From Vitis vinifera (Eukaryota > Streptophyta > Magnoliopsida > Vitales > Vitaceae), in NCBI RefSeq assembly GCF_030704535.1, contig NC_081813.1:280501-344500 (forward strand): DNA of 64,000 nucleotides, given 5' to 3'. Positions 24,089-37,700 of this stretch are shown here, piece after piece. The first letter of the stretch is position 1; each line of letters opens with the position of its first letter. The notes under the pieces were generated by a model. The model searched no databases. It had not been told where the DNA came from and saw nothing but the letters and a program-made list of their open reading frames with translations. The position numbers were made by a program, and so were the translations under genes.

Positions 24089-26905
24089 TTAGTGATGAAG
24101 GTTGTTGCAAGGGAAGCAGCCACAGGAGCTGTGGGCAGAGAAGTTTGAGTTGTGTTGGTTCAACATCTTCTGAGCTTGCTCAGCAGCTCTTTGAATTTGC
24201 TCAGAGTGTTGCACCTGGGCTGATGCTCTCCACTCCTCTGCTTTTCTGTGTACAACTGCCATTCTCTTCATTAACTTCTCTTCAAGATTTGATCTCATCT
24301 TCTGTATTTTCACCTGAAAAATCATTGAAATGAACAGACTGTAAAATCCCAAAAATCATACTTTGTAAGTAGGCGAAAAACAAGCAGTGGCATCTTTTAT
24401 TAATGATTAGTACCACCATTATCTTATTCATGAGGAATTAAAAACTAATCTCAAGGAAGAGAGTCTCCCCTCTTCTAATATACCAATTTCCCAGACCTTC
24501 ACATGGGCTCTACAAATACAACTGTCTTGCATGAAGGCATGGCCTCCCATGATTCTTCCTCTTAAGGAGTGAAAGCATATAATATAACAGCATATTTAGG
24601 TGAAGACACTACAAAAGAGGTGGACCAGCAAAGAAAAATAAAAGGGGAGGAGTGTCTGGGAGCAGTGGGTGGCTCGAGGAACACCCACCATGCCAACGAT
24701 AAACCCGACAAAATTTTCCAACTTTAGTCAACATAATACAGCCATTTCATATGTGGGATAGCACATTTTTAGACTCGGAAGGTTTTGATTTTTAATACTA
24801 AGCCACAGCTTGGCTGCAGCTCACAGGTTCTTTCCTATCAAACCAATTTTGTAACTATAGAATTATGGGCATTAAGTTCTGTAATATCCCTACAAATGGA
24901 AAAGAAGACATGAATAATTAATTAGATATATCTTGATCTTATGCTGCTCATGAACATGAAAAATGTTAATAAGTGATGGAAGTAGGTAAAAAAGGTTCTT
25001 GTGATGGAGAACAGTACCTCAAGCTTTCTTGATTGAGCTTCTGCCTTGGCCTTCTGTAGATTCACCCAAGCTTGGATTTTTGCTTCTTCTCTTTGATACC
25101 TGCAACTCAAATCAGAATTGGTGCACGACATAAGATACAAAACAAGACAATTCCAAAGCTCAGGCGCCAAATTACCTGAGGCAGCACTTGGTTTTCTCCT
25201 CTTCTTCCCATGAAGCAGATTTGGCCTCTGAGATACTCTTTCTGCAGAAATTGCCTGTTTCAGAGTGTCTAAGGCTCTTTGATACCTCTTCTTCTTCCTC
25301 CTCCCTTGAACTCCAATGAGACCCAACCGAATCAAATTGTGAACCAAGCTGCAGCTTAGCTAAATGACACTCTTGCAGCTGGGAAATGTCAATGGTTGTG
25401 TTGGTGCTGTTGGAGCTCCCTAACGCCAATGGGCCTGACCTATTAGCAGGAGTGTTATGGCGGGCTGGTGAGGAGCTTTTGATGGGTGTATGACACCTTG
25501 AAACTGTGGAACTGCCAATTGGAGTCATCTCTGTGCCAATGTCTCTGTGGTGAACCTCATGAAACACTTCTGTGGCTGCATCTTTCATGGATTCATCCAC
25601 TGAGTTTCCAAACAGAAACCCTTCTTTAGTTGGCTCTGAGTATCTGAAATTTGGGAAAATTGGGTCCACCCCATCTGTGAACTTATCTGCAGTAACAAAT
25701 TCAAATGGGAGTCATGGTTATTAAATAGCTTTAATATTGCAATTTCCCCCCCAAAACAGGATTTGGGTATGTACAAAAAAAGGCTTACTTTTGTAATACA
25801 TAAAAAAAAAAAAAATGATCATCTTAGAGAGGATGATGGTCCCTTTGGTTGCTGGGAAAATAGAAGAAATTAAAATTTTCAGTTTGTTTGGGACCCCAGA
25901 AAGAACACATTCTTCTGAGTCAAACTTGTACTATGTTCTCTTCTTTCCTTTGCTTCCCCACAAACAAAGTTTAAATCCATTGACCATGGAAAGACCAGAA
26001 AAATGGAGTAAGGTAATGGGAAGTTAAAAAAAAATCAAACCGCGGAGAGAAAGCAAGAGTTTTAAAAGTGGAAGACAAAAGAAGAGAATGATGATAATGG
26101 TGGAGAGAAAGAAAAGGAGTTGGTGGGGCAAGTAAAGCAAAAGTGATGAAGCTTTTGGAATGAAGATCTTAACCTTTTAGAAGTACATCTGCCGAGGCTA
26201 AGACCCCATTGAAAGGTCTGGCTGAGTTATGATGGTCCAAAGCTACCGGACTTGGAAAGCCTGAAGCCACCTTTGAGACCTTTTCCTCAGTGACCCTGCA
26301 CTTCTCCGCAAAGACCTCCACTTGTTGCTTCACCTCATCACATTGCTTTGAAACCTTTGAGGAATCTGAGGGTGGTTTCATGGGGTGAGCAGGGGATTCA
26401 TGGCAGGAGCTGCTTATTAGCCATTTCTCTGCATCATCCCATTTTGAAGGAAAGCTCTTTCTGGTGAGATTACCAACACTGAAGCTGAAAACAGGTCTGC
26501 CAGGAGTGGGAGGAGCTTCAAGCTTCCTCTGTGCCACTGAGCTCACCCCCTCCCTCCTCCTCTGAGCTGAGACATCAAGAAAACCTCTGCCCCCCTCAGC
26601 GGCATTGTTTGCCATCGGAAATGACTTGACAAACTCAGAAGTCTCCTTGAGATTGAGCTTGCAGAGTGGGTCAGAGAAGGCATCTGCAAATGGGTTGCCC
26701 TTGCTATTCCCACAGAGGCTTGTGTCCCCTTCCAATGGTGTTTCCTGAAAAAAATAAAATAAAAATCCAGAATGAATGAACAGAAAGCCACAGATAGATG
26801 GGGGGGAAAAAAGAAAGGAAAAGAAAAGAAAAGAAAAAGGAAGCATACCCCAAGAGAAGCAAACAAAGGAGGAGCTTGAATGTATCTGGGGCTGGTGAGA
26901 TCCAT
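24089..26905 (-). CDS. Remorin family protein, long type, 5 exons, 481 aa
   Basis: Remorins are plant-specific plasma-membrane nanodomain scaffolds. Minus-strand exons: 26905-26849, 26744-26174, 25686-25176, 25099-25018, 24313-24089. They join in frame from MDLTSPRYIQAPPLF to a TAA stop. Residues 20 to about 360 are low-complexity, rich in Ser, Pro and charge, with an acidic run (SREEEEEEV), and look disordered. The C-terminal domain, about residues 370-470, is typical Remorin_C: REEAKIQAWVNLQKAKAEA followed by KIQKMRSNLEEKLMKRM, a coiled coil. The end CGCFPCNN holds cysteines like the S-acylated membrane anchor of remorins. Both domain and intron positions fit. The group within the family is not assigned. 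It sits alone between two AT-rich spacers. Confidence 0.93.
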
Positions 26906-28089
26906 GGGGGGGGTGGTGTGGGGTGAAAAAGGAGTAGTGAGGCAAGAGATAGAAGCTATTTGGAACCCGGGGCTGGGGGTGATGGGATTTGTATGAGATT
27001 CAGAAGAATCATATTGATAAAAGAGAGTGAGGTGGCGTTGGGAAAGTGACTGAGGAGGCAGTTGAACAGGAATGCCAAACAGGGAAAAAGCATTGACTGC
27101 AAAGGAACTAAAGGTCTAAAATACTGTTTGAGGAGAGGCTCACATGGAGAAGGAGCTCTTGCTTCAAAACAACACTACAGTCACGTAGTTTAATTCTCAC
27201 AGAAACAAGACAAAATAGTACTTCATCAAAAGAATAGTGTGAAGGCCTTGGGAGGTGGAAAGAAAAAGCACTCATCACTCCTCATCTTATAAAATTATAC
27301 AAACCCCTCAACCATCATTGTTTATTTTGAGTTCTTTTGGGGAAGCGAAGCTTCTTCCTTTGGTTTTTTATTCTCTCCCTTCTCCCTCTCTTATCAACTC
27401 TTTCTTTATTTTAGCCCCTCTTAGAACACGGCTTCCATGAGCATTATCACTCCAATATTATTTACTTTATACCATTTTTACCTCATTTATTTATATCATC
27501 ATATCATATATTTTTACTTATATTTAATAACCTAAATTTCATAGTATATTTTCAATAATCCAAATTCAAACTCGGGTATCCATTCAATGCCTTAATAGTT
27601 CCTTTGAACTCCTTGCCACCAATTTTGCTTATAGTGGACTAATCATGTGTATCAAGCAAATGTACACACAGTAGATCTGGGTTACATCTCTGTCTTTTGA
27701 CCAATTAATTTTAGGCTGATGTTCAATAAAATAAAGTCATGATATCAGCTTAACTTGCTAATTAAACTTAAGGGTTTAAGTTATTAGATAAGGATGAGAC
27801 AAGGACGTCCATTTAAACACATTTTTTTTATTCTTCAAAATGGTGGGATTTATTCTAACACTACTTTGAAGTACTGATTCAACCTAAAAGCATAATCTAT
27901 GAAATGCCCTAATAAAAATATAGCCTTGTTTGAGATACAGTATCTAATTGTTTGCTGACATTAGGCGGTGCAATTGAGTTTTGTTTGCTAACAAAATTTG
28001 TTTCCCTCCATATGCATAAAAACCTTTTTCTTCTTCAATGAAAAACAAGAATTTTTTTTAGGTCACTACGGATATGACTCTAAGTGTAA
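26906..28089. other. Intergenic, remorin promoter side
   Basis: The remorin 5' UTR and promoter should lie in about the first 400 bases. The rest is AT-rich with no gene seen. Confidence 0.45.
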
Positions 28090-28367
28090 GGTGATGTTTG
28101 TTTTTTTACTTAATTCAAAATAAAACCTTAATATTTAATAATATTAAATATTAGATTATTTATTTTCATAGTATTTTATTTATATTAAGTATTTAAATAT
28201 AAAGAAAAATCAATATGTTATTTTTTTATTTAAAAAAAAATTACATATTTTAACTTTTTTCATTTAATAAAAAGTTTATAATAAGTTATAAAAAAATAAA
28301 AAAATAAATAACTTAAATTCTGAAAACAACTTAATTTCAGCAAAAAGTCCAAGAAACAAACACCACC
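28090..28367 (+). mobile_element. Tourist-like MITE, copy C (278 bp)
   Basis: The left end is GGTGATGTTTGTTTTTTTAC and the right end is GAAACAAACACCACC. The flanks are TAA on both sides, a 3-bp target duplication. It is alignable along its whole length with the copies at 1544-1820 and, inverted, 56696-56973. It is non-coding. Confidence 0.75.
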
Positions 28368-29774
28368 TAAATCTTCCTTTTTTTTTTATATATATATAAT
28401 TGATATTTACGTGATGTCAGCCATTATGGTTTTACTTTTTACAAGCTTTTTCTCAGGTCTACAACATTCCGTTTTTGTCAAAAGCATTCAATTTTTTCCA
28501 TCCCCAATCTAAGGGATTGGTACCCTTGAGCAGCAGGGTGGATGCTGTCAATTTTTATGCACCTTTCTTTGAAGAATCGACCATATATGGATCATATATC
28601 TTTTCTAGAGAATAAAAAAATGTCGCTTGATTTGACAAGTATAAACTTTTGTAAATAGGCTAGAGAAAAATTTGTAATACCAATTCATCGGTCAAATATA
28701 AACACTTATGTACAAGACCAAGGAAAAATTGAAATCATGATACAAAGTAAAACTAAGATGGAAAGGAATAAAATGTCTAGTACAAAGTAAATAAGCCAAA
28801 GTGGACTCGGAATTCATATGTGGCACCCTTTCATTGGAGATATCTTTGTTAGCATAGGGTATCATAGCCAAACTCATAGTTTGTTTGTATAATAAAAAAT
28901 AACAACTATGATACAGTAAGCTTTGTTGTTGTTTGTAGGGTGGAAGCTGTGGTGGGATGACACCCTCAAGAACCCCACCAGAATAGAATAATTGATCCTG
29001 ATTTTAAATGTCAAACCCAATTCTCAGTCACATGGTTCCATTGATCTTAGCCATCCACCTGGGGGGCTGCCTCCTCTTGTTAGGCCACATTCTTCCAATG
29101 GCTCAAAATCAAATGATGAATTTTCCTTTTTAGTATCACCTATCAAACTCACCCTTATTTCCACCCTGAAGGATCACCTTCTTTAGACCCTGTCATTTTT
29201 ATCTTGTGACATGAGTAAAAATGATGACATCCAATGTCATAGCGAAAACTGATATTACCCACAATTAAAATCATTCAAACTTTCTTAGTTCATTGTTATG
29301 TTTTTCATACTTGGGTCATATTCTTTGTACTCTGGTCACCTTCATCTCATTTTTCATACCCATGATCGGGTCCAAGCTGTATTGAAGCGGGGTCGGATAA
29401 AAACATGTAATATCATAGGAAAAAGTTACTACCTCGACTCAAAATCATCCAAATTTTTTGAGTTGTACAGGCCTTTCTAAAAAAAGACATGAAATACGTC
29501 CAATCATTCAACATGCAATACATGAAAGGCTTTGAGTAATACTGCAATAGCTTGTAACCACAGCTCTGGTGGAGTATATATATAAATATATAAAGTGGGA
29601 ATAGACCCACCAACCAATTCATTCGTCAACTAGCGGATGATGGTTTTTTCACCACCATCAACAGTTATATCAAGACACACAAAGTCGTGGCACCAACCTA
29701 CGAAATGGCTTGGGGCATCGACAGCATCAATGGTGAGAAGATAAGCCCCATGGGGGCCAGCCTAACCCCATATC
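28368..29774. other. Intergenic
   Basis: AT-rich sequence without a supported gene. Short open frames here have no family features. Confidence 0.45.
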
Positions 29775-29780
29775 TATAAA
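29775..29780 (+). promoter_or_regulatory. Candidate TATA box for the 29951 gene
   Basis: TATAAA within CTATAAATAA lies about 170 bp before the ATG at 29951. That is a reasonable spacing if the 5' leader is about 140 bases. Confidence 0.45.
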
Positions 29781-29950
29781 TAATTCACCATGACAAGACT
29801 TCGCCTATCATTTCCATTCCTTCGAATTTTATATATGATTTTTTTTAACACTTCTATGCAATTACCCACTATTAAATTCCTGGTATTTCAGCCACAGATC
29901 CATCCGAGTCTTCTCCTTCTCCTCCTTCCTCTTCTTGTTGCACAGAATCA

Positions 29951-30535
29951 ATGGCAGTAAGGGCTTATTCCACCACTCAAATCCTGGTTCTAGATTCTTG
30001 TCCTATCAGGAGGCCTGTTGGTAGAATCATGGTGATGCTTGAACACAGGAGTCAAGTTTCAGTCAGGAAGATAGCAGCACTTGAGATCAAATCCTCCTTC
30101 AGAAACAAGGTACTTTTTTTCTATCTAATTCTTGATACACCCACATCTTGTTTCATCAAAAACTTCGATTTAGAGAATGATTGAATGTGTGGTTGGGTTG
30201 TTTGTAACAGGTTTTTGAGGATCAGTCCAAGGGTATAGTTTGTTACAGAGATGATAAAGGGGAGATAGTCTGTGAAGGATATGATGAAGGCCCTCGTCTA
30301 CACCATGAGCTTCAGAGGAAAAACTATCATCCAAGGTAATTAACGAAGAGAATTGTGAGTATTAAGATATACCCAATTCCCTAATTCTAACAAATTGTTG
30401 TGATATGTGAGTAATAGGGATGCAGAGATCATTGATCTTCTTCAACAAAACTGGCTTCAGATAGTTAAAGGGGATGAGGTCGCAGTTGGTGTGCCAGAGG
30501 ACCTCAACTGGAATGGTTATAACACATACTGGTGA
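29951..30535 (+). CDS. Small protein of unknown function, 3 exons, 133 aa
   Basis: I do not recognise the family. Exons 29951-30109, 30211-30335 and 30418-30535 have good GT-AG borders and join in frame from ATG to TGA. The N-terminal part is basic (for example RIMVMLEHRSQVSVRKIA) and the rest is mixed and charged (VCYRDDKGEIVCEGYDEGP). The C-terminus is Trp- and Asn-rich (PEDLNWNGYNTYW). No signal peptide, membrane segment or known catalytic motif is visible. The phase 2 junction of exons 2 and 3 (CCA AG|G GAT) and the compositional contrast with the AT-rich introns argue for a real gene. It has a TATA-like box upstream. It could be a conserved plant protein of unknown function; a homology search would settle this. 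Confidence 0.75.
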
Positions 30536-31757
30536 TCAGAGAACATGGGCACATGCCATTTGCTTCAACCATGAACTGTATGTAAAAAAGGCTTACACTT
30601 TGGTTCTTGTATTGAAATGCATCCTTTCGATTTCCTCTTCACAAAGAACATTTTCCCCCTTCTCTCTCACCCCATTATTTTCTTGTTTCACTTCTCCCCC
30701 TTTAAATAAATAAAAATTGTACATGCCAACACAGTGCTTCTAACAGTTGAACCAATCTGAAATGGGGAAATTGGAAATGGCAAGGAGAAATGGTTACATA
30801 TGTGTGTGTGAGAGCTTGTATGATGAGGTGACATTTACAATTAGATGATGTGAAAAAACTAAAAGGTACAATGAGTGCAGTATTGTTACGATCTGCTACC
30901 TCTCGTGTTGATATCATCCGATTTTAATTCAATGGGCCTTTGCGACTGGTTTTGGAAAGCGTCCTCATGATTAAGAGGAACCCACCCACATGCATATACA
31001 AGGTAATAGTTGTTTCAATGCTACTCAAAATTGAACACTCACTCGGATTAACTCTAATACTAATACTATTTATAATAAACGCTATTATAATGAGCTACTC
31101 CCTTTCATGTAGATATTATATCTACTTAAGGTCTGATAGATCCTCACAACTTTAAAATATAACCACGTAGTGAAGATGAACTCACTACATGTAGTATTAA
31201 AAACCTCTTCCCCCTATCCGATACAGGATATCATTAGATATCTTCCATATAATTAAATTGGTTGAAGCTGAGAATTCAAAGAGAGCCATCTAAAGCAAAA
31301 TAGGCTGAGTCCATTAAGCTGAGAGCAAATAAGTAGAAGATATGCAAGTCTAATGTTCACAAAAGCTTAATCAGAAAATGAATCTACCCTCTCTTCCAAG
31401 GAAAATAGAAAAGGAATAGAGAAGGAAGGAGATTGTATTGGAAGTTGACATCAAAACTTCAAATATGAAGCACAAAGAATGCACATGGATTACATATACA
31501 TATTGGAATTCTAGATACATCAAAAATATTTTTGTACAAAGATTTCGTGCAGAGGTCATCCAATATCATACCCCCAGAAGAATTCTTTGGCTTGAACAGC
31601 CTTGTTCCGCATCTTTCTAACAAATAATCTTGAATTTCTATTTTTAACAAGAATACAAATGAAACTGCTATCCAAAAGAATTGCAGTGTGGAGAAGGGGG
31701 AATACATGGAAGAAAAAAACAATGTACTACATGTACAAGCACATAATTCACAGTAAA
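30536..31757. other. Spacer between two convergent genes
   Basis: This contains the 3' UTR of the 133-aa gene on the plus strand and, towards 31757, the 3' UTR of the FAB1 kinase on the minus strand. No additional gene is seen. Confidence 0.5.
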
Positions 31758-34700
31758 CTAGACGGAGGTCCCACCTTGTGTGTTCTCTTCGCATAATTCG
31801 GACTGTGATTTACTTGGAATTAGAGTAGCAGGTGACCATTGATCTGGGACCATCAAAAAATAGGTGGTCATGGCCTTCCTGAACCTTTTCTTGTATTGCT
31901 TGGGTGAAATTACAGTAGGAGATGAGTTCTTGGGCCCACCAAGGATGCCTGAAGCCTTCACCCAAGTTTCGAGGTGCTTGTCCCATGTATACTGCCTCAT
32001 GAAGTCGATGATCCCGAGAACTAGCTCATGCTTCTCCTCGTCCACCCCAACCAGTAATGAGTAATCCATCACATCAACAGACTGTAATAGCATAATGTAA
32101 AGAGACATTAAAATGGATACAAGCATTTAATCTACTTGAAAATTGGAACAGCCTACATATTGACTTTGGGAGCAACACAATCGGTTTCAAAACTTACTGC
32201 AAGAAAAGAAGTATCATTCCAGACAGCTCTCTCCAACACCCTCTTTGCCTTGTTCCCCACAAAAATGGGAGAAGTTGGCATTGCTTCAATTAAGTTCTGA
32301 TCCAGCAGAACTTTATTGTTCCCGCTAGAATCTGCATTATAGCGGGATCGAGAAGACCCTTTGAGATCATAAAGCCTCGTCACAGTCCTTTCAAACAGAA
32401 GATTCTCCATAACCAGAAGATCCATCCTTGATTCCTTCCCTCCTTTCAGATGCTTGGACGTAACCTTCCAACATAAAGACATCAAGAAGAGAAAGTCAGT
32501 GCAGATGGAGCTTTGGGTATAATTGACTGTTATGGAGAGGTAACCATATGAAATTTCTATACCACAATATTCAAAAGGTCTATAACGAATTTAACTAAAA
32601 AAAAATGAAAAAAATTAAGATTTGTATAAAGCTATCTATTTTTGTTACAAGCATACACCTAAATACTTGCATCACTATATTGCTCAAAGTATAAAGCTAT
32701 CTATTTTTGTTATAAGCATACACCTAAATACTTGCATCACTATATTGCTCAAAAGACCATCTTTGATTCTCTAAATGCAGGAGATTTTATAGTGACAATT
32801 GAAGAACTGTATCATCCCAACACAAAACCCACTTAAACATCTGAAAAACTACCTTCACAAACATTATAGGATTTGAGTTGTGACAAGGATGATGCTAATT
32901 GACCTCAACCTGTTCGACATATATGGTAGGACCATAGGAGAGAATCCAAAACTAGTTTACAGTAGCAATCAATATGACACAGCCAACTTAAATGAATAAC
33001 CAATATTCAAAACCCAAATTATAAAGGATTGAAAATAATGTAGCTCAAATACTTCAGCTGATATTTTTATATTAAACAATAATTATTAGATGAATTATTT
33101 ACAGGAACATTCTGGACAACTCTGAGATAACAAGCTATAATTGTCAGATTAATTACAAAATGCAGTGAAGTCACTTGTAATAAAAATCTCTAACACCTCC
33201 TAAAGCACCCGCTTAATCTAAGCCAGGACCTGCATTGCCTCATAAAATAAACCCAGGCAGAGAAAAGGAAGCCAAACATGATGTAACTAGCATGACCAAT
33301 GACCGAGGTGTGCACACACCTTGCAATGGCCAACTATTATGGTTGGCGCTTCAGTGGTCAGCCAAATAAATCAACCTGTTGTTTATAACAAAATTATACA
33401 AGTTATTTAATGCCCATAACTATTTGCTTTTCACCAGCAGTATTTTATTATTAGAAGTAATGCAGATTCTCAATAATCAATCAACAATTCCTTTGTTGGT
33501 TTCATCAGTCATTATCTAGGCATTCTAACTAAAATGACCTCTTTATAAAGCAAAAAAATCCATGCTAAGTTAGGAGAGGTAATCATAGCAAAGATACCAG
33601 CATTTCAATATGGGTGGTAGATCTTAGCAAATGTCAGGTTAATGTGGGCACTGACAATCTAGTCTAATTGTCATTTGAAGCCCTCAGGAAATACCTGGTA
33701 AATCCCCAGAATCTTTGCCAAGCATGTTGGACTTCCCGTGCTGATTGATTCAGATAGGTACTTGAAATATGCAGGAGCAAACTTTATAAATGATTCCAGC
33801 TCTGTCTTTGTAACCTGTTTAATGATAAACCGATCATCCAAGGATTTTGCAAAGAAGACATTGCTCTTTCCACCCTGCGCCCCCCACTTCTTACAACGAC
33901 AAAGGGACCTCAAGAAATCCAGCTCTGACGGGCAACAAATTCTTCTTAAGGCTTCAAACCGCTTTGCATAGTAGCAAGTCACGGTATACTTCACCTTACC
34001 AAGAGGGCTATCATCTGAAAAGAAAACTCTGGCATGCAAAGCCTTTGTGTATGAGAATGGGTCCGGAACCAGGGAGCTACGTGATCCGGACATGGATAAA
34101 AAGCTGTCATCTATTGAACTAAAATTTTTAAAAGATTCAGAGACTGTTTCATCAAAAGAAAGGAATGACTGCAAATTCACTGACTCAGAAAGTGACGAGG
34201 AACTCATAGGTTCTCCACCGTCTTTTGGCCTTTCCCACTCATCCAACAATTGGGCATGATATTGTGGTGAAACCAGTGCATAACATATAATACTTGTGGG
34301 CTCATCATCATAAACTGGAATGACAGTATCATTAACACCAACAGGGAGAAGAAGCCTAGCCCCACCTTGAAGTTCCAACTCCCGAAATGATGAGACATAG
34401 ACGGGGTTATACTCACCAAGTGTATCAAGCTTTTGAGCACTCCCCAAAAAATTCTTGTTGAATGCTCGATAGAAGTTTAGAAAGGACATTCCTGACCAGC
34501 TGGCTGAGTCCTCAATGGTATCTTGGCCCTTGGCAGGTAACAGTGATGAAAAAGAAAGGGTTACCTTGAGCCCAGTCCGCTCTTCTGTATGGTCCTCCAA
34601 CTCCAACTTTTCTGGCACAACTAATGCAGTTGAAGAATCTGCCAAGGCTAAATCAGGAAGTGCACAGGTATTATCCTTGGGTGCTCCAGTTCCTGGGTGA

Positions 34701-37700
34701 TTTTCTCCTGTCCATTTAGCATCAAGGGTGTGTGACAAATCCTCTGCAATTGGGAACTGCCCATCAGAGAGGGCCCTGCGAACAACTACCCCAGATTCCA
34801 GAGGATCAGGCTGATCACAGACGTTGCTGCTTGCAGGAAGATTACCTTGGTCTTCTTCCTTATGATTTGAATCTTGAACCATGTCTGTTCCTTGATAAAC
34901 AGTGTCATGCTGGCTAGATTGACTACTAATCCCCTCTCCTTGATTAGGGCCCTTATTGAGCTTTGCATCCACAAGAAGAGAGTCACAACTACTAAAGCCC
35001 TTGCCTGGCTTAATAGGCCTGTTTATGTCAATAAGCTTGTCACTAGTAGCTTGGGGTTTCTCCTCATGTTCTGAAATGGATACACTGACATTATCCACGA
35101 TACTGTTTTTGTCTAAACTAGCTGCATAGATCAAGCGGTGGTCCCACACATAAGATTGAAAGAGTAGCTGCCTTCGTAGTCTATTGATTTCGAGAATATC
35201 AACAAGCGGTTGGCCCTTTTTAGCTTCCCTACTAACGGCTTTCTGGAGTGATTCCTAAAACAATGTCAAAGAAAAAAAAAATCAATTAGAACTCAGAAAA
35301 TAAAAGCAGTTGGGTTTTAAATTTGGAGCATTATAAGAATTTCCAATCTTTTACATTTTTGGGTTCTAGAACATAAAATCTTCAACATACTAATAAAAAT
35401 TTCAAGATATCATTTTCACTTCAAACAGGATAATGCTGATGCAAACATAAAAATATAAAACCAAAGGATTCATTAACAAAGCTATGCACTTTGAGATAAC
35501 CAAATAATGTCTGGCATTCCTCAGGCCAAATGAAAAACAATTGAAGATTAATCAGAAGGGTTTACAAGTAGAACAATGAACATAATACAGAAATTATTAA
35601 TAGTTGAATGATCATTATTGATTGCTTTATTTTATTGGGAGTAAATAGAATCACTGTTACCAAGGCTGGATGAAGTTTAATACAAAACCAAGAACCTCAC
35701 CTCGAACTCTGCCTTCTCCTTTTGTAGCATGCCTTCTAGTTCAGCAATTTGGTGTCTTGACTCAGTAATCAACCCCATCCCATGTCCTTTCTCTGAAATC
35801 CGATGGAGAGCATTGCATACTTCAGAAAATAGTAGTTCTGCCCGGTCAACCACCTGTTTTTTACCAGATAATTAGATCACTGAGGACCAGTGAGATTTCA
35901 AATGACTTCAGAAACCCAAAATCATAATCATTGCACCTCATTTGTTTCTTTTTGTATCCACTCTTGATTCTCATAGTTGAATTCAAGTTTTGCGGGGGGA
36001 AGGTAGACTGAATGAACATCAATCGATGCATAGCGAAAGCAAGCAACCATCTTCCCAAATCTGCGGATGTAAAAACAGCCAGTGAGAAGGTGAGGCAGAC
36101 AGTGGGAGGATGGCCGTGACATCAAGATTGTAACAGAGGAACAGATGGGAAATAATTCTGGGATGGATATCGTGCACATAAATGAATGAAAAAGATAACT
36201 TTATTGCTTTTAATCATTCCCATCCAAGGTATCAACCAGATTACGAATATCCCTCATTTGGATGGACACTACAATGATACCAATTTGATTTTTTTTTCCG
36301 GGACCATTCACCAAATCTATGTGAACATGCAAAATGGGAATTGATATCAACTGACAGGATTAATTAAAACAGCAGGGTTCATCTGAACTCATCCAAAAAT
36401 GCCACACAAATGGCATAAAGAAATTTCCAGGATCAGCTCACAGCCATTTTTGCACAGGTCCTCTGTAGGAAACAAGAGCTCTTGATAATACTCAAGTTTA
36501 TGTATTTTTTACAAGTAAAAGAAATTTGGGAGAAGAAGAAATACCCATAGAACCGAAGACAATCTCTGTGTAGGGAATGACCACAACTAGCCACCCTGCT
36601 TGCAGCTGCATGGTTTGAAAAACTGAGCTCCAAAAATTTCCCAAAAGATAAACCCCAAGCAGCATCAGACATCACTATTCTTCGGGTTGCTGGAGGAAAA
36701 CCATTATTTCGTGGACACCGCAAGCACCTGTGCCACATCCAGATCTTTCCTTCCCTTTCACCTGGTAAGAGAAATTCTGGCAGTTTTTTAACGGAAATCG
36801 TGAGGGTGCCTTGTCTATGAGTATAACAATGAACATGTGCTTCTGATGGCATCTCGCAAGATCGGCACCGGAAACTCTGATAACAAAGGCTTCCTCAGTC
36901 TTACAGAATGTTACAAGTTTTTATTGAGAGAGTGAAAATGTGAGAAACAGAAACCTTACCTGATCAAATAAATGGTCTCGTAGAAACCGCCCCAAAGGTT
37001 TATCAAAGTTGCCATAGTATTTGATGCGAAAGAGATGGGACCTTTCACAGACAGTCCCCTTCCACACACACCGTGACGACAAGGAAACCAAAATGCTCTG
37101 ATGGTCAGAAGGTGATGGAGGAAATTCTTCTTTTGATGATCCTGGCTCCCCATGATGGTTTTTAATATCTTGTTGCAAGGATATCATCTCTGAGGTACCT
37201 AGCTGATTTGTAACAGTTGCATCATAATAATTTTGGCCATTGTTGGCAACACCACCTTCTCCCATTGTCTCTAGAGACCCATAACCTCTAAAACTGAGAT
37301 GATTATACATAAATGCTTCACCAGCATTGGTTGCAAAATCCCTCACCTCTAATGATTCTGAGGAATCCATTTTATTTTCCACAAATGCATGATAAGGAAG
37401 GATATTACTATGGTAAGAATCTGAAACTTCTTGCTTTGAAGAAGGAATGAAGGAGAAACCAGTAGAATTAATGGAGCTTGAAATAGGTTGTGTGTATTGC
37501 AAGCTGGGACCATTAGGTAAACTAGGTGATGATGCCATTTCCATTTGGAGAAATGTGGCATTCATCAGTGGAGGGACACTGTTGGATTTTTGTGCATCAT
37601 CACTAGGCTGAGATTCCTGTTGCCTTTCACTAGGAAGGGCAGTAAAACCAGGTACCATTGAAATGGACCTGTCAATACTTGATGGTTTATCTGGAAGTGC

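Noticed and set aside
33738-34700. Several plus-strand frames opposite the large FAB1 exon
   Set aside because: The minus strand is open for 520 codons with matching splice phases and FAB1 sequence; the plus frames are antisense shadows.
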